Source of the DNA: Streptomyces justiciae
Lineage (GTDB): Bacteria; Actinomycetota; Actinomycetes; Streptomycetales; Streptomycetaceae
Length of the DNA: 64,000 nucleotides
NCBI RefSeq assembly: GCF_015163075.1
Contig: NZ_JADDXU010000022.1
Location: 84,955 to 148,954, forward strand
Reading direction: 5' to 3'
Within the stretch, counting starts at the first letter, position 1; each line of letters starts with the position of its first letter. The notes beneath the pieces were generated by a model. That model was not told the origin of the DNA. It saw only the letters and a program-made list of their open reading frames with translations, and did not search any database. Positions 25,941 through 34,629 of this stretch are shown here, in pieces. The position numbers were made by a program, and so were the translations under genes.

Positions 25941-27396
25941 GCGACGGCTCCCCGAAGTGAACGGCCACCGTCTTGACGCGAGTTGAGAAACGGAGCACCT
26001 CGTCGCCCTGCTCCTTGTACGCCGTACCGGAGTCGCGGAAGCCGCCGAAGGGCAGGTGGACGTCCCAGCCGGTGGTGGTCGTGTTGACCGCGACCTGACC
26101 GCACTCGACCTCGTCGGCGAAGCGGTGGGCGCTGCCCAGGTCGCGGGTGAACACGGCCGCGGCGAGCCCGAAGTCGGAGTCGTTGACCGCGTCGACGGCG
26201 GCGGTGAAGTCGTCCACCGCGCGAAGCGCGAGGACGGGCCCGAAGACCTCCTCCCGCCAGATCGCCATGTCCGGTGTGACATCGGCCAGTACGGTCGGGC
26301 GCACGTAACAGCCGTGCGGGCGGTCGCTGTCGGCCGTGCCGCCGGTGAAGAGGGTCGCCCCTTCCTCGATCGCCTTGTCGATGTCGGTGAGGACGCTGTC
26401 GCGCTGCCTCGGGCTCGACAGCGGGCACAGGGTCGTCGCCGGGTCGCTGCCCGGGCCGACCGTCAGCGTCTCGACCTCGGTGAGCAGCAGCCGGGCGAAC
26501 TCGTCGTACACCGGCCGCTCGACGACGACCCGGCTGGTCGCCGTGCACCGCTGTCCGGCCTGTCCGAAGGAGGCGGCGACGACGGCCTTCGCGGCGGCCG
26601 GCAGATCGGCGTCGGCGAGGACCACCGAGGCGTTCTTGCCGCCGAGTTCGCCCTGGAAGCGGACGTTGCGGTCGGCGAGGCGGCGGCGGATGCGGTTACC
26701 CACGGCGTTGGAGCCGGTGAAGGTGATGCCGGTGATCCGCGGGTCGTCGAGGAGGGCTTCCTCCAGCTCGGCGGTGCGGCCCGTGATGACGTTCAGGACA
26801 CCGGGCGGCAGGCCCGCGTCGTGCAGGGCGCGGGCGAGGTGCAGGCCGGAGACCGGGGTTTCGGTGGCCGGCTTGAAGACCGCCGTGTTGCCGGCCGCGA
26901 GCAGCGGGGCGAGCTTGCGGGCCGGGGTGATCAACGGGTCGTTCCACGGGCTGATCACCAGGATCACGCCGATGGGCTCCCGCTGGGTGTGCGTACGGTG
27001 GTTCGGGCGTACGTCGTGCAGCAGGGTGCCGTAGCCCTGGCGGGCGAGGCCGGCGTAGTACTCCAGGAAGTCGGCGGCCTTGAGGGTCTCGCCGGTCGCC
27101 TCGCCCAGAGTCTTGCCGTTCTCGGCGGTGACGTCCGCGGCGATCTCGTCCACGCGCTCCCGGATGAGCCGGGCCGCGTCGGTGAAGATCCGCGCGCGCT
27201 CGAAGGGGCTGGTGCGCTTCCAGACGGCGAAGGCGCGCTCCGCGTGGTCGTAGGCGCGGGTGACGTCCTTGGCGGAGAGGGCGGGGATACGGGCGATGGG
27301 GGCGCGGACGTCGGCCGGGTCGTGGACGTCGATCCACTCGCCGGTCGTCACCCACTCCCCGCCCGAGAGGGTTTCGAGAGTACGCATGCTGTTCAC
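25933..27396 (-). CDS. NAD(P)-dependent aldehyde dehydrogenase
   Basis: 487 residues. Catalytic Glu250 (GELGGKN) and Cys284 (GQRCTA) have the family spacing of 34. ISPWNDPLITPARKLAPLL and FGGFRDSG are conserved ALDH segments; the subgroup resembles benzaldehyde/vanillin or 2,5-dioxovalerate dehydrogenases (WND instead of WNFP). Expected to oxidise the aldehyde produced by the ThDP or lyase steps. First gene of the ALDH-lhgO unit, divergent from the ABM gene. Confidence 0.9.
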   Translation of the reverse strand: MNSMRTLETLSGGEWVTTGEWIDVHDPADVRAPIARIPALSAKDVTRAYDHAERAFAVWKRTSPFERARIFTDAARLIRERVDEIAADVTAENGKTLGEATGETLKAADFLEYYAGLARQGYGTLLHDVRPNHRTHTQREPIGVILVISPWNDPLITPARKLAPLLAAGNTAVFKPATETPVSGLHLARALHDAGLPPGVLNVITGRTAELEEALLDDPRITGITFTGSNAVGNRIRRRLADRNVRFQGELGGKNASVVLADADLPAAAKAVVAASFGQAGQRCTATSRVVVERPVYDEFARLLLTEVETLTVGPGSDPATTLCPLSSPRQRDSVLTDIDKAIEEGATLFTGGTADSDRPHGCYVRPTVLADVTPDMAIWREEVFGPVLALRAVDDFTAAVDAVNDSDFGLAAAVFTRDLGSAHRFADEVECGQVAVNTTTTGWDVHLPFGGFRDSGTAYKEQGDEVLRFSTRVKTVAVHFGEPSRG

Positions 27397-27522
27397 GACA
27401 CCTCACTGGTTGGTGGTGGGACCAGCTCCGGGGCGGCAGACATTGGTTGCGCTCCGCGCGAGCCGCTCATCAGGGCATTCATGGTGGGATCGGTGGCCGG
27501 ACGATCCATGAGGAGGAATCCG

Positions 27523-27810
27523 ATGGCCTACACAGTCATCGCCTGTTACCACTGCGCCGCCGATGACGAGGCGAGCGTGCGAGCCGCGCTGCTGAAGGTG
27601 CGCGAGCACACCCGCGCCGAGCCCGCGAACCTGGCGTACGAGGTGCACTCGGAGGTGGGCGAGAGCGGGAGTTTCGTGTTGTACGAGCAGTACGCCGACC
27701 AGGCGGGCTTCGAGGCGCACAAGGCGGCGAGCCACTTCAAGGAGCTGATCGTGGAGACGGTGTGGCCGCTGCTCACCGACCGGTCGGTGACCTTCGCCGA
27801 AGTGCTGTGA
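27523..27810 (+). CDS. Antibiotic biosynthesis monooxygenase (ABM)-domain protein
   Basis: 95 residues: YTVIACYHCAADDEASVRAALLKVREHTRAEPANLAYEVH, FVLYEQYADQAGFEAHKAASHFKELI. This is the standard ABM ferredoxin-like fold used by quinol or quinone monooxygenases and heme-degrading enzymes. GAGGAGGAATCC precedes the ATG. Divergent from the ALDH gene and ended by a perfect U-tract terminator. Probably detoxifies or oxidises a quinol intermediate of the island; inferred. Confidence 0.85.
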   Translation: MAYTVIACYHCAADDEASVRAALLKVREHTRAEPANLAYEVHSEVGESGSFVLYEQYADQAGFEAHKAASHFKELIVETVWPLLTDRSVTFAEVL

Positions 27811-27814
27811 AACG

Positions 27815-27852
27815 AAATGCCGGGCGACTCCTTCGAGTCGCCCGGCATTTTT
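27815..27852. terminator. Intrinsic terminator
   Basis: AATGCCGGGCGACTC / GAGTCGCCCGGCATT hairpin with a CTTC tetraloop and a following TTTT. It separates the ABM gene from the convergent MetE-like gene and can serve both strands. Confidence 0.9.
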
Positions 27853-28829
27853 CAGAACTCGTTGCCCCAGACGTACCGGGCGAGTGTTTCGACCAGGACC
27901 AGCTTCTTGCGCTGCTCCTCTGCGGTGAGCAGGGGGCTGCTTGCCACATCCGCGAAGCCCCTCGACGGGGACAGCGCCGCGTCCTCCAGGTCCTTGAGTT
28001 CGCCTACCGCGTCGATGCGGGTCAGTACGGTGTCGAGGTCCTCCAGGTCGGGCACCGTGGCGTCGACCACGCCCAGGCAGACGTCCCGGTCCTCCGGCAG
28101 GGCCCTGATCAGGTCCAGCTCGGCCTCGGTGCCCTCCAGGAGGGGCAGGATCCAGCGGTCGGCGGGGACTTCGCCGTACAGCTTCTCCAGGCGTGCCCGG
28201 TCCGCCTCCGCGGGGGCCGTCCAGCCGGGGCAGACGCCGATGCGTACGCCCTCGGGGCGTTCGTCGAGCCGGGCCGCGAGGGCGTCCACCGCCAGGGCGT
28301 CGTCGTAGGACAGGGGGCCCAGGTCGGCGTCGAGCAGGAGCGGGTTGTTGAGCTGGATCAGGCGGACGCCCTTCGAGACCAGGAGGGCGATCTCCGTCGC
28401 GATGATCTCCGCGAGCGCCTCCCCCAGCTCTCGCGCGGAGCCTACGCCCAGGCCCGGCTGGAAGGTTGTCGCGGCCAGGTACGCCGGGGACGGCAGGGAG
28501 ACCTTCGGGGCGATCACCGTCAGTTCGGTGAGGCGCGTCGCCCAGTCCGCCACCAGCGGGCCGTTGGCCTTCGGAAGGGACTCCGCCACCCAGCGGACCA
28601 AGCCCCCAGGCCCTGTCTCGTCCGTGCGGCGAAGCCCTGATACTCCGTCAAGGACCGCGCTGCGGAAGTCTTCCCGAGGGAAGTCGCCATCCGTGACGAC
28701 CGTGGAGCGCAGTTTGCGCTGGAAGACCACCGCGTCCTGGACCGCCTGGTCGGTGCCGATCGCGTCGAGGTCGGGCGGCCGGACGAGGCTGCCGTGGTGG
28801 TCGATGCGGTAGTTGAAAGTGTCGGCCAT
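27852..28829 (-). CDS. MetE-like (cobalamin-independent methionine synthase C-terminal fold) protein
   Basis: 325 residues from ATG 28829. NYRIDHHGSLVRP, IQLNNPLLLDADLGPLSYDDALAVDAL and the closing FADVASSPLLTAEEQRKKL follow the UROD/MetE-like barrel pattern. The HxC zinc pair of true MetE is not apparent: the equivalent position reads RIGVCPGW and the distal segment CLGVVDATVPDLED. It may transfer methyl groups between other substrates or have a lyase-like role in the catabolic island. Last gene of a long minus-strand run. Confidence 0.75.
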   Translation of the reverse strand: MADTFNYRIDHHGSLVRPPDLDAIGTDQAVQDAVVFQRKLRSTVVTDGDFPREDFRSAVLDGVSGLRRTDETGPGGLVRWVAESLPKANGPLVADWATRLTELTVIAPKVSLPSPAYLAATTFQPGLGVGSARELGEALAEIIATEIALLVSKGVRLIQLNNPLLLDADLGPLSYDDALAVDALAARLDERPEGVRIGVCPGWTAPAEADRARLEKLYGEVPADRWILPLLEGTEAELDLIRALPEDRDVCLGVVDATVPDLEDLDTVLTRIDAVGELKDLEDAALSPSRGFADVASSPLLTAEEQRKKLVLVETLARYVWGNEF

Positions 28830-28833
28830 GATG

Positions 28834-29292
28834 TCAGTTCCCTCCGCCCGCGACGCCCCACGCGGCGAACTCCAGTTCGTAGCCGAGGGACTTGAGGACG
28901 TCCTCGGCGATCTGCTGGTCCTCGGCCGCGGTGCCGCCGGCGATCCCGAGGCCGCCGATGATCTCACCGTCCTTCTTGATGGTGACGCTGCCCTCGGTGG
29001 CCATGATCGGCATCGCGGCGCCCGGGAGCTGGGAGAGCTGGGAGAAGAAGACCGGCTGGCTCTCCTGCCACTTCTTCAGCATCGTTCCGGGGCGCTGCAT
29101 GATCGCCGCGGTGTAGGCCTTGGCCCGGGCGATGTCGGGGGTGAGGGGGCGGGCGCCGTCGGGGCGGCGGATGGCGATGGGGAAGCCGCCGGCGTCGACC
29201 ACGGCCACACTCACCGCCTTGCCGATCGCCTGGGCGCGCTGCTGGGCGGCGTCGAGGATCTTCTCGGCGGCGTCCAGGGTGAGGCTGGTCAT
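28834..29292 (-). CDS. GlcG/HbpS-family protein
   Basis: 152 residues: LTLDAAEKILDAAQQRAQAIGKAVSVAVVDAGG, AKAYTAAIMQRPG and GGLGIAGGTAAEDQQIAEDVLKSLG are the family core. Streptomyces HbpS is a secreted heme-binding oxidative-stress sensor; GlcG-like members without signal peptide, as here, sit in many catabolic operons with unclear function. ATG overlaps the alpha/beta hydrolase stop by 4 bp. Confidence 0.88.
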   Translation of the reverse strand: MTSLTLDAAEKILDAAQQRAQAIGKAVSVAVVDAGGFPIAIRRPDGARPLTPDIARAKAYTAAIMQRPGTMLKKWQESQPVFFSQLSQLPGAAMPIMATEGSVTIKKDGEIIGGLGIAGGTAAEDQQIAEDVLKSLGYELEFAAWGVAGGGN

Positions 29293-30074
29293 GCGGAGTC
29301 CTTCGATGCGGTGAGGGTGCGGCGCAGGTGGGCGATCGCGGCGTTGTACGGTCCCGGCGTCTCCCAGTACATGGAGTGCGGGGCGCCCTCGACGATCTCC
29401 AGGTGCGAACCGGGCAGCAGTTCGTGGGCGCGCGTCACGGTCTTGACGCTGAGCACCGCGTCCTTCTCGCCGGCGAGGAAGGCGACCTTGACGCCGGAGG
29501 CCTGGATCTCCTCCAGGGAGGGGCCGTTGGTGTCGAGGTTGCGCAGGTCCTGCATCCGGGCGACGTTGAAGGTGCCCATCTGCTGGAAGAGGAAGGTGAG
29601 ATCGGCGCGGCTGGTCTGGAACTCTTTGGTGAGCAGCCGGTCGATGACGGGCAGCTTCACCGCCTCGGCGCGGTCCGCCGCGGCCAGCTCCTTCAGCTCG
29701 GGGTGGCTGATGCCGCCCAGGGAGTGGCCGAGGACGACCGAGGAGACGCGCTCCGGGCGCAGGAGGCCGGCGCGCAGGGCGGCGACGGAGCCGATGGACT
29801 GGCCGACCAGCATCGCGTCGGTGAGGTCTTCCTGGTCCAGGACGGCGACCACATCGCCGGGGAAGTCCTGGCCGTCGAACTCCGGCATGGAGGAGTCGGA
29901 CTTGCCGAAGCCTCGCAGGTCGATCGTGACGACCGTGAACTCGTCGCGCAGTGCGGCCACTTGCTGCCACCAGGCGGCGTGGTGGCCGCCGCTGCCGTGC
30001 ACGAACAGGATCGCCGGACCGCTGCCGTGGCGCTCGTAGTAGATGGAGGTGCCGTCGGAGTCGGCAATGGGCAT
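29289..30074 (-). CDS. Alpha/beta hydrolase (MhpC/PcaD-like)
   Basis: 261 residues from ATG 30074. Nucleophile Ser93 in GQSIG, oxyanion HGSGGHH, and a catalytic His near the C-terminus in EGAPHSMYWE; Asp in AFLAGEKDAVL. In meta-cleavage pathways such enzymes cut C-C bonds of ring-fission products; in beta-ketoadipate pathways they open lactones. With extradiol VOC proteins and FAH in the same run, ring-fission product hydrolysis is the best guess. Confidence 0.85.
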   Translation of the reverse strand: MPIADSDGTSIYYERHGSGPAILFVHGSGGHHAAWWQQVAALRDEFTVVTIDLRGFGKSDSSMPEFDGQDFPGDVVAVLDQEDLTDAMLVGQSIGSVAALRAGLLRPERVSSVVLGHSLGGISHPELKELAAADRAEAVKLPVIDRLLTKEFQTSRADLTFLFQQMGTFNVARMQDLRNLDTNGPSLEEIQASGVKVAFLAGEKDAVLSVKTVTRAHELLPGSHLEIVEGAPHSMYWETPGPYNAAIAHLRRTLTASKDSA

Positions 30075-30100
30075 GGGGGTCAACTCCCGTGTGGGCAGGA

Positions 30101-30472
30101 TTAGTTGGGGCGCTTGGCGTGGTAGACGAGCTCGATCATGGTGTGGTCGGGGTCGTGGATGTAGCAGAACTTGGACTGGTTCTCGGGGCGCTGGATCGGG
30201 CGGGTGTGCCGGATGCCCAGCTCCTTGAGGTGGTCCAGGAATTCGTCCCAGTCGTCGACCTCGACGGCGAAGTGATAGGGCGCCATGCGCTCCATCTCCT
30301 CGACGGGCGTGAAGTGGAGGTCGAAGTTGCCACGGGTCATCAGCACCACGCGGGTGTTGGACTTGGGCATGATCCGCTTCATCCCGAAGACCTTCGCGTA
30401 CCACTCGGCGGTGCGGTCGGGGTCCGTGGTGGGGAAGTTGACGTGGTGGATGTAGCGAGGTGCTGCGGTCAT
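30101..30472 (-). CDS. VOC-fold (glyoxalase/dioxygenase superfamily) protein
   Basis: 123 residues, one VOC module pair: YIHHVNFPTTDPDRTAEWYAKVFG with an N-terminal His ligand, PYHFAVEVDD and FCYIHDPDHTMIELV with the C-terminal Glu. It may be a lyase, isomerase or small dioxygenase. Overlaps the FAH gene end by 4 bp, so translation is coupled. Confidence 0.85.
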   Translation of the reverse strand: MTAAPRYIHHVNFPTTDPDRTAEWYAKVFGMKRIMPKSNTRVVLMTRGNFDLHFTPVEEMERMAPYHFAVEVDDWDEFLDHLKELGIRHTRPIQRPENQSKFCYIHDPDHTMIELVYHAKRPN

Positions 30473-31239
30473 TGCTGATTCCCTTCGAGGAGTACGGGGT
30501 TGGAGAGCACGCCGATGCCGCTGATCTCGACGTCCACGGTGTCGCCCGGCTCCAGCTGGCAGGTGGACTCGGCGCCCATCCAGAGCACGTCGCCGGGATG
30601 GACGGTGACGTGCTTGGTCATCTCGACCAGATAGTCGAAGGGGTCGAACACCATGTCACCGGTGGGGAAGGACGCGCGCGTCTCCCCGTTGACCCGCATA
30701 GTCGTCGTCTGGGCGAGCGCGTCGACGTCCGTCTCGATCCACGGGCCCATCGGCTTGAACGTGTCGCTGTTCTTGCTGCGCCAGAAGGTGCGGTCCTGGT
30801 GCTGCCAGGTGCGGGCGCTGACGTCGTTGCCGATCGTCCAGCCGAAGACGGACTTGCGGGCCTCGTCGTAGGTCGCGTGGCGCAGTGTGCGGCCGATGAC
30901 GGCGACGAGTTCGGGCTCGGCCTCGAAGCGGCCCTCGACCTCGCGCGGCTTGATGATCGGTGAACGGTGGCCGGTGAGGGCGTTGTTGGCGCGGTAGCCG
31001 ACCTCGGGGCGTTCCGGGGTGGCGACCTTGGCGTGCGCGATGTGCCGGGGGTAGTTCATGCCGACCGCGTAGAAGACGCCGGGGACGACGGGCGGGAGCC
31101 AGACGGCTGTCGCGTGCGGCACCGTGCCGATGACGTCCGGCGCGTCCTCCAGCGGGGAGCCGGACAGCAGTTCTACGTCCGTCTCCCCCACCCGGCCCCA
31201 GACCGGCCGTCCGCCGACCGAGAGGCGTGCGTACCTCAT
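30469..31239 (-). CDS. Fumarylacetoacetate hydrolase-family protein
   Basis: 256 residues. VFYAVGMNYPRHIAHA, EAEPELVAVIGRTLRHATYDEA and GWTIGNDVSARTWQ are FAH-family metal-site and core segments. Members are acylpyruvate hydrolases, 2-hydroxyhepta-2,4-dienedioate isomerases or hydratases in aromatic meta-pathways. It overlaps the ALDH stop upstream by 4 bp. It likely acts on the dienol product made after ring fission. Confidence 0.87.
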   Translation of the reverse strand: MRYARLSVGGRPVWGRVGETDVELLSGSPLEDAPDVIGTVPHATAVWLPPVVPGVFYAVGMNYPRHIAHAKVATPERPEVGYRANNALTGHRSPIIKPREVEGRFEAEPELVAVIGRTLRHATYDEARKSVFGWTIGNDVSARTWQHQDRTFWRSKNSDTFKPMGPWIETDVDALAQTTTMRVNGETRASFPTGDMVFDPFDYLVEMTKHVTVHPGDVLWMGAESTCQLEPGDTVDVEISGIGVLSNPVLLEGNQQ

Positions 31240-32684
31240 GGCACCAGCAGGTGGGAGACGCGCTTGGTGACCAGGTAGGCGTCGAGGGCCTCCGGGCCGC
31301 CCTCACGGCCGTAGCCGCTCTCCTTCACCCCGCCGGACGGTGCCTCGTGCACGGAGCCGCCGCAGTGGTTGATCGAGAGGATGCCAGCCTCCAGCTCCGC
31401 GGTGAGCTTCTCGGCGGTGGCGGCGGAGCGGGTGAAGCCGTAGGCGGCGAGGCCGTACGGCAGGGCGTTGGCCCGGGTGAGCACATCGTCCAGGTCGCTG
31501 AACGGCACGATCGGGGCGACCGGCGCGAACGGCTCCTCGTGCAGCAGCTCGGCGTCCTCGGGTACGTCGGTCAGGACGGTCGGCGCGAAGAAGTAGCCGC
31601 GGCGGTCGAGGGCGGCGCCGCCGGTCAGGACCTTGGCGCCACGCGCGACGGCGTCGGTGACGAGCCGCTCCAGCGCCTTGAGGCGGCGCTCGTTGGCCAG
31701 CGGGCCCATCTTCGTGCCCTCGGCCAGTCCGTCGCCGACGACCACTTCCTCGGTGGCTCGCACGAACTCGGCGGTGAACTCCTCGACGCGGCTCTCATGG
31801 ACGTAGAAACGGCTCGGCGAGGTGCACACCTGGCCGGCGTTGGCGAACTTCGCCTGGGCGGCCTTCCGGGCGGCTTGGACCGGGTCGGCGTCGGCGCAGA
31901 CGATCACCGGGGCGTGGCCTCCCAGCTCCATCAGCGAGGGCTTCATGACCTCGCCGGCCTGGGCCGCGAGCAGCTTGCCGACCGGGACCGAGCCGGTGAA
32001 GGCGATCAGCCGGGTGACGGGCGAGGCGATGAGGTGCGCGGAGACCTCGGCGGGCTCGCCGAAGACGAGGTTGAGGACACCGGCGGGCAGGCCCGCGTCC
32101 TCGTAGCAGCTGACCAGCGCGGCGGCGGTGGCGGGTGTCTCCTCCGAGCCCTTGATGATGATCGAGCAGCCCGCCGAGAGGGCCGAGGAGATCTTCCGGT
32201 TGGGGCCGCCGACGGGGAAGTTCCACGGTACGAACGCGGCGACCGGGCCGATGGGCTCCCGCCGGACGGTCAGTACGGTGCCGGCCTCGGTCGGGATGAT
32301 GCGGCCGTAGGCGCGGCGGGCGTCGTCGGCGTGCCAGCGCAGGGTGTCGGCGGTGCGGCGGGCCTCGCCGGTGGACTCGGCGAGCGGCTTGCCCTGCTCC
32401 AGGGTGCTGACGCGGCCGATCTCGGGGGCGCGCTCGGCGATCAGGTCGGCGGCGGCGTGCAGGATCGCGGTACGGCGGGCGATCGGCGTGGCCCGCCAGA
32501 CGCGGAAGCCCTCGTCGGCGGCGGCGAGTGCGCGGTCCAGGTCGGCGGTGGTGGCGAGGGGTACCTCGCCGATCACCTCCTCGGTGGCCGGGTTCACGAT
32601 CGGGGCGGTACGTCCGGTGCCGCCCTGGCACCACTCGCCCGCTATGTACATGCGGACGGCGGGGTAGCCGTGGTCGGTCGTCAT
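31236..32684 (-). CDS. Aldehyde dehydrogenase (succinate semialdehyde dehydrogenase type)
   Basis: 482 residues from ATG 32684. Catalytic Glu253 (MELGGH) and Cys287 (GQVCTSP), spacing 34; PWNFPVGGPNRKISSALSAG and SGYGREGG are GabD/AldA features. NAD(P)-dependent oxidation of a short-chain semialdehyde or 2-hydroxymuconate-type semialdehyde is expected. Overlaps the FAH start by 4 bp. Confidence 0.9.
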   Translation of the reverse strand: MTTDHGYPAVRMYIAGEWCQGGTGRTAPIVNPATEEVIGEVPLATTADLDRALAAADEGFRVWRATPIARRTAILHAAADLIAERAPEIGRVSTLEQGKPLAESTGEARRTADTLRWHADDARRAYGRIIPTEAGTVLTVRREPIGPVAAFVPWNFPVGGPNRKISSALSAGCSIIIKGSEETPATAAALVSCYEDAGLPAGVLNLVFGEPAEVSAHLIASPVTRLIAFTGSVPVGKLLAAQAGEVMKPSLMELGGHAPVIVCADADPVQAARKAAQAKFANAGQVCTSPSRFYVHESRVEEFTAEFVRATEEVVVGDGLAEGTKMGPLANERRLKALERLVTDAVARGAKVLTGGAALDRRGYFFAPTVLTDVPEDAELLHEEPFAPVAPIVPFSDLDDVLTRANALPYGLAAYGFTRSAATAEKLTAELEAGILSINHCGGSVHEAPSGGVKESGYGREGGPEALDAYLVTKRVSHLLVP

Positions 32685-32698
32685 GGGTGGGTGCCCTC

Positions 32699-33610
32699 TC
32701 AAGAGGCTTCGTTGTCGCGGTTGGTGCGCAGGGCCCAGATGTGGTGGGGCGGGGTGGTGGCGTGGACGCGGGTCTCGTAGGAGTCGTCGACCCGGTCCAT
32801 GTCGGCGGCGTACTCGACGCGGCCGCCGCTCGGGGCGTGCAGGAAGCGGAAGACGTTGGAGCCGATGGTGTGCCGGCCGAGCCGGCGGGCCTCGCGCCAG
32901 CCGTGCTCGATCATGTGGTTGCCGCCCTCGATGACGTCGTCGAAGCCGGGCACCTCGTAGGCGATGTGGTTGATCCCGGCGCGGTCGGGGCGGTGGCACA
33001 GCAGCGCGGTGTGCTGGTCGTCGTCGCCGGGGGCCTGCATGAAGACGCCCATGGGTTCAACGACGTCCGTGGGGCGGAAGCCGAGGCGGTCGGTGTAGAA
33101 GGCGACGGCCTCCTCCTTGCCGGGCTTCGGGATGTTCAGCGCCACATGGCACATCCGCAGCGGGCGGACCCGCTCGATCGGCTCCAGGGCGCTGTTCCAG
33201 CGGTTCACGCTGCCCAGGGCGTTGGCGGGGCGCGGGACGATCGGCGCCGGTTTCGGGCGGGCCAGGGTCAGTCCGACGCCGAAGCCGGTCTCGTCGACCG
33301 TGTGGTGGACGCCGTCGGCGCTCGCGCGGACCTCGCGGTCCTTGCCGGCGGCGGCGACGATCCGGTCCAGCTCCTCCTGGGTGTCGACGCCCCACACGAC
33401 CTCGCGCAGGGTCGGCCCGTCCTCCACCGGGGGCGGCAGCAGCGGGCTCGGCCAGGCGTCGAGGTGGAGGGTCTGTCCGGTGAGCGTCTCGAACACCGCG
33501 TGGTCGTCGGTCCGCTCCACCAGGAGCAGTCCGAAATCGTCGTAGAACCGGACGCATTCGTCGAGGTCGTCGATGCTGTAGATGACCGATTCGATTCTCT
33601 GGATTCCCAT
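32699..33610 (-). CDS. Type I extradiol dioxygenase-like VOC protein
   Basis: 303 residues with two VOC modules. The C-terminal module holds a complete iron triad: His155 (MCHVAL), His215 (NHIAYE) and Glu266 (VEYAAD), with spacing like BphC-type extradiol dioxygenases. The N-terminal module (IESVIYSIDDLDECVRFYDDFG) lacks an obvious site, as is normal. Likely ring-cleaving step of the island; the aromatic substrate is unknown. Promoter presumably in the 97-bp gap shared with the LysR gene end. Confidence 0.85.
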   Translation of the reverse strand: MGIQRIESVIYSIDDLDECVRFYDDFGLLLVERTDDHAVFETLTGQTLHLDAWPSPLLPPPVEDGPTLREVVWGVDTQEELDRIVAAAGKDREVRASADGVHHTVDETGFGVGLTLARPKPAPIVPRPANALGSVNRWNSALEPIERVRPLRMCHVALNIPKPGKEEAVAFYTDRLGFRPTDVVEPMGVFMQAPGDDDQHTALLCHRPDRAGINHIAYEVPGFDDVIEGGNHMIEHGWREARRLGRHTIGSNVFRFLHAPSGGRVEYAADMDRVDDSYETRVHATTPPHHIWALRTNRDNEAS

Positions 33611-33707
33611 GCATTCCTCGTTTCCGGGTCGCCTCGTGAGCGTAGGTTTCCGTGCGCGCGGCCCTCAATGGCCCGAGCTTCACGAGGTGCGCAATCGTTT
33701 CTTGCAG

Positions 33708-34619
33708 TCAGGGCCGGATTGCCGGGATCGGGTTCTGTGAGAACCACTCGGCGAGGAAGTCCAGGAAGACGCTGACCTTGCGGGGCGTGTCCTGCCCGGG
33801 GCCGTAGATCGCGTACAGCGGGCGGTCCGGGACCGCCAGCTCCGGCAGCAGCACCTGGAGGGCGCCGGAGACGAGGTCGTCGTAGGCCGGGCGCTGCGGC
33901 AGCAGGGCGATGCCGCGGCCGTGGACGGCGGCCTTCTGCAGGGCGATGTAGGAGTTGGACGAGAACGCGATGTTGCGGATCTTGTGCAGGGTGCTCGCGT
34001 GGCCGTGGCCGATGCGCCAGACCGGGTCGTTGACGTGGACCAGGCAGTCGTGGCCGGCGAGGTCGTTGGGGTGGGTGAGCGCCCCGTGCCGCTCGATGTA
34101 CGCCTCGGAGGCGCACAGGACGAACGGCAGGGACGAGATCTTCTTCAGGCGGACGCTCGAATCCCGGAGATCCCGGGTGTGGAATGCGATGTCGAATCCG
34201 CTGTCCAGAAAGTCGTACGTCCGGTCCGACATACCGCCGAGTTCGAAACGCACCTGGATTTTCGGATAGGCGGCGGAGAACGCCGCTATGGCATCGCCGA
34301 GATCCAGGCTGCCTATCCATTTCGGACAGATGATGCTGAGCGTTCCCTCGGCGCGGTCGTGCGACTGCGCGATTCCCGCGTCCTCGGCCTCGATCTCGTC
34401 GAGGATGCGGGCGGCGAACTCGGCGTACCGCTGGCCCGGCTCGGTGAGGCTCACCGAGCGGGCCGTACGGTTGACCAGTCGGACGCCCACCTGCCGTTCC
34501 AGCTCGGCGACGTGCCGGGACACCAGCGAGCCGGAGGAGCCCAGCTTCTTGGCGGCTCCGCTGAAGCTGCCCACCTGTGCGACGGTGACGAAGCTGTGCA
34601 TGAGGAGCAGGCGGTCCAT
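33708..34619 (-). CDS. LysR-family regulator
   Basis: 303 residues from ATG 34619. The N-terminal HTH reads MHSFVTVAQVGSFSGAAKKLGSSGSLVSRHVAELE; the effector domain follows from about 90 (LSIICPKWIGSLDLGDAI). The closest layout is the proteobacterial-type CrgA subgroup, less common in Streptomyces. It lies 10 bp after the SBP gene and upstream of the extradiol gene, so it is embedded in the island it probably controls. Confidence 0.9.
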   Translation of the reverse strand: MDRLLLMHSFVTVAQVGSFSGAAKKLGSSGSLVSRHVAELERQVGVRLVNRTARSVSLTEPGQRYAEFAARILDEIEAEDAGIAQSHDRAEGTLSIICPKWIGSLDLGDAIAAFSAAYPKIQVRFELGGMSDRTYDFLDSGFDIAFHTRDLRDSSVRLKKISSLPFVLCASEAYIERHGALTHPNDLAGHDCLVHVNDPVWRIGHGHASTLHKIRNIAFSSNSYIALQKAAVHGRGIALLPQRPAYDDLVSGALQVLLPELAVPDRPLYAIYGPGQDTPRKVSVFLDFLAEWFSQNPIPAIRP

Positions 34620-34629
34620 GGGTGGCTCC

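Noticed and set aside
26056..27810. 584-residue plus-strand ORF ending with the ABM gene
   Set aside because: Only its last 95 residues are real; the rest is antisense to the aldehyde dehydrogenase, and a good ribosome site precedes 27523.
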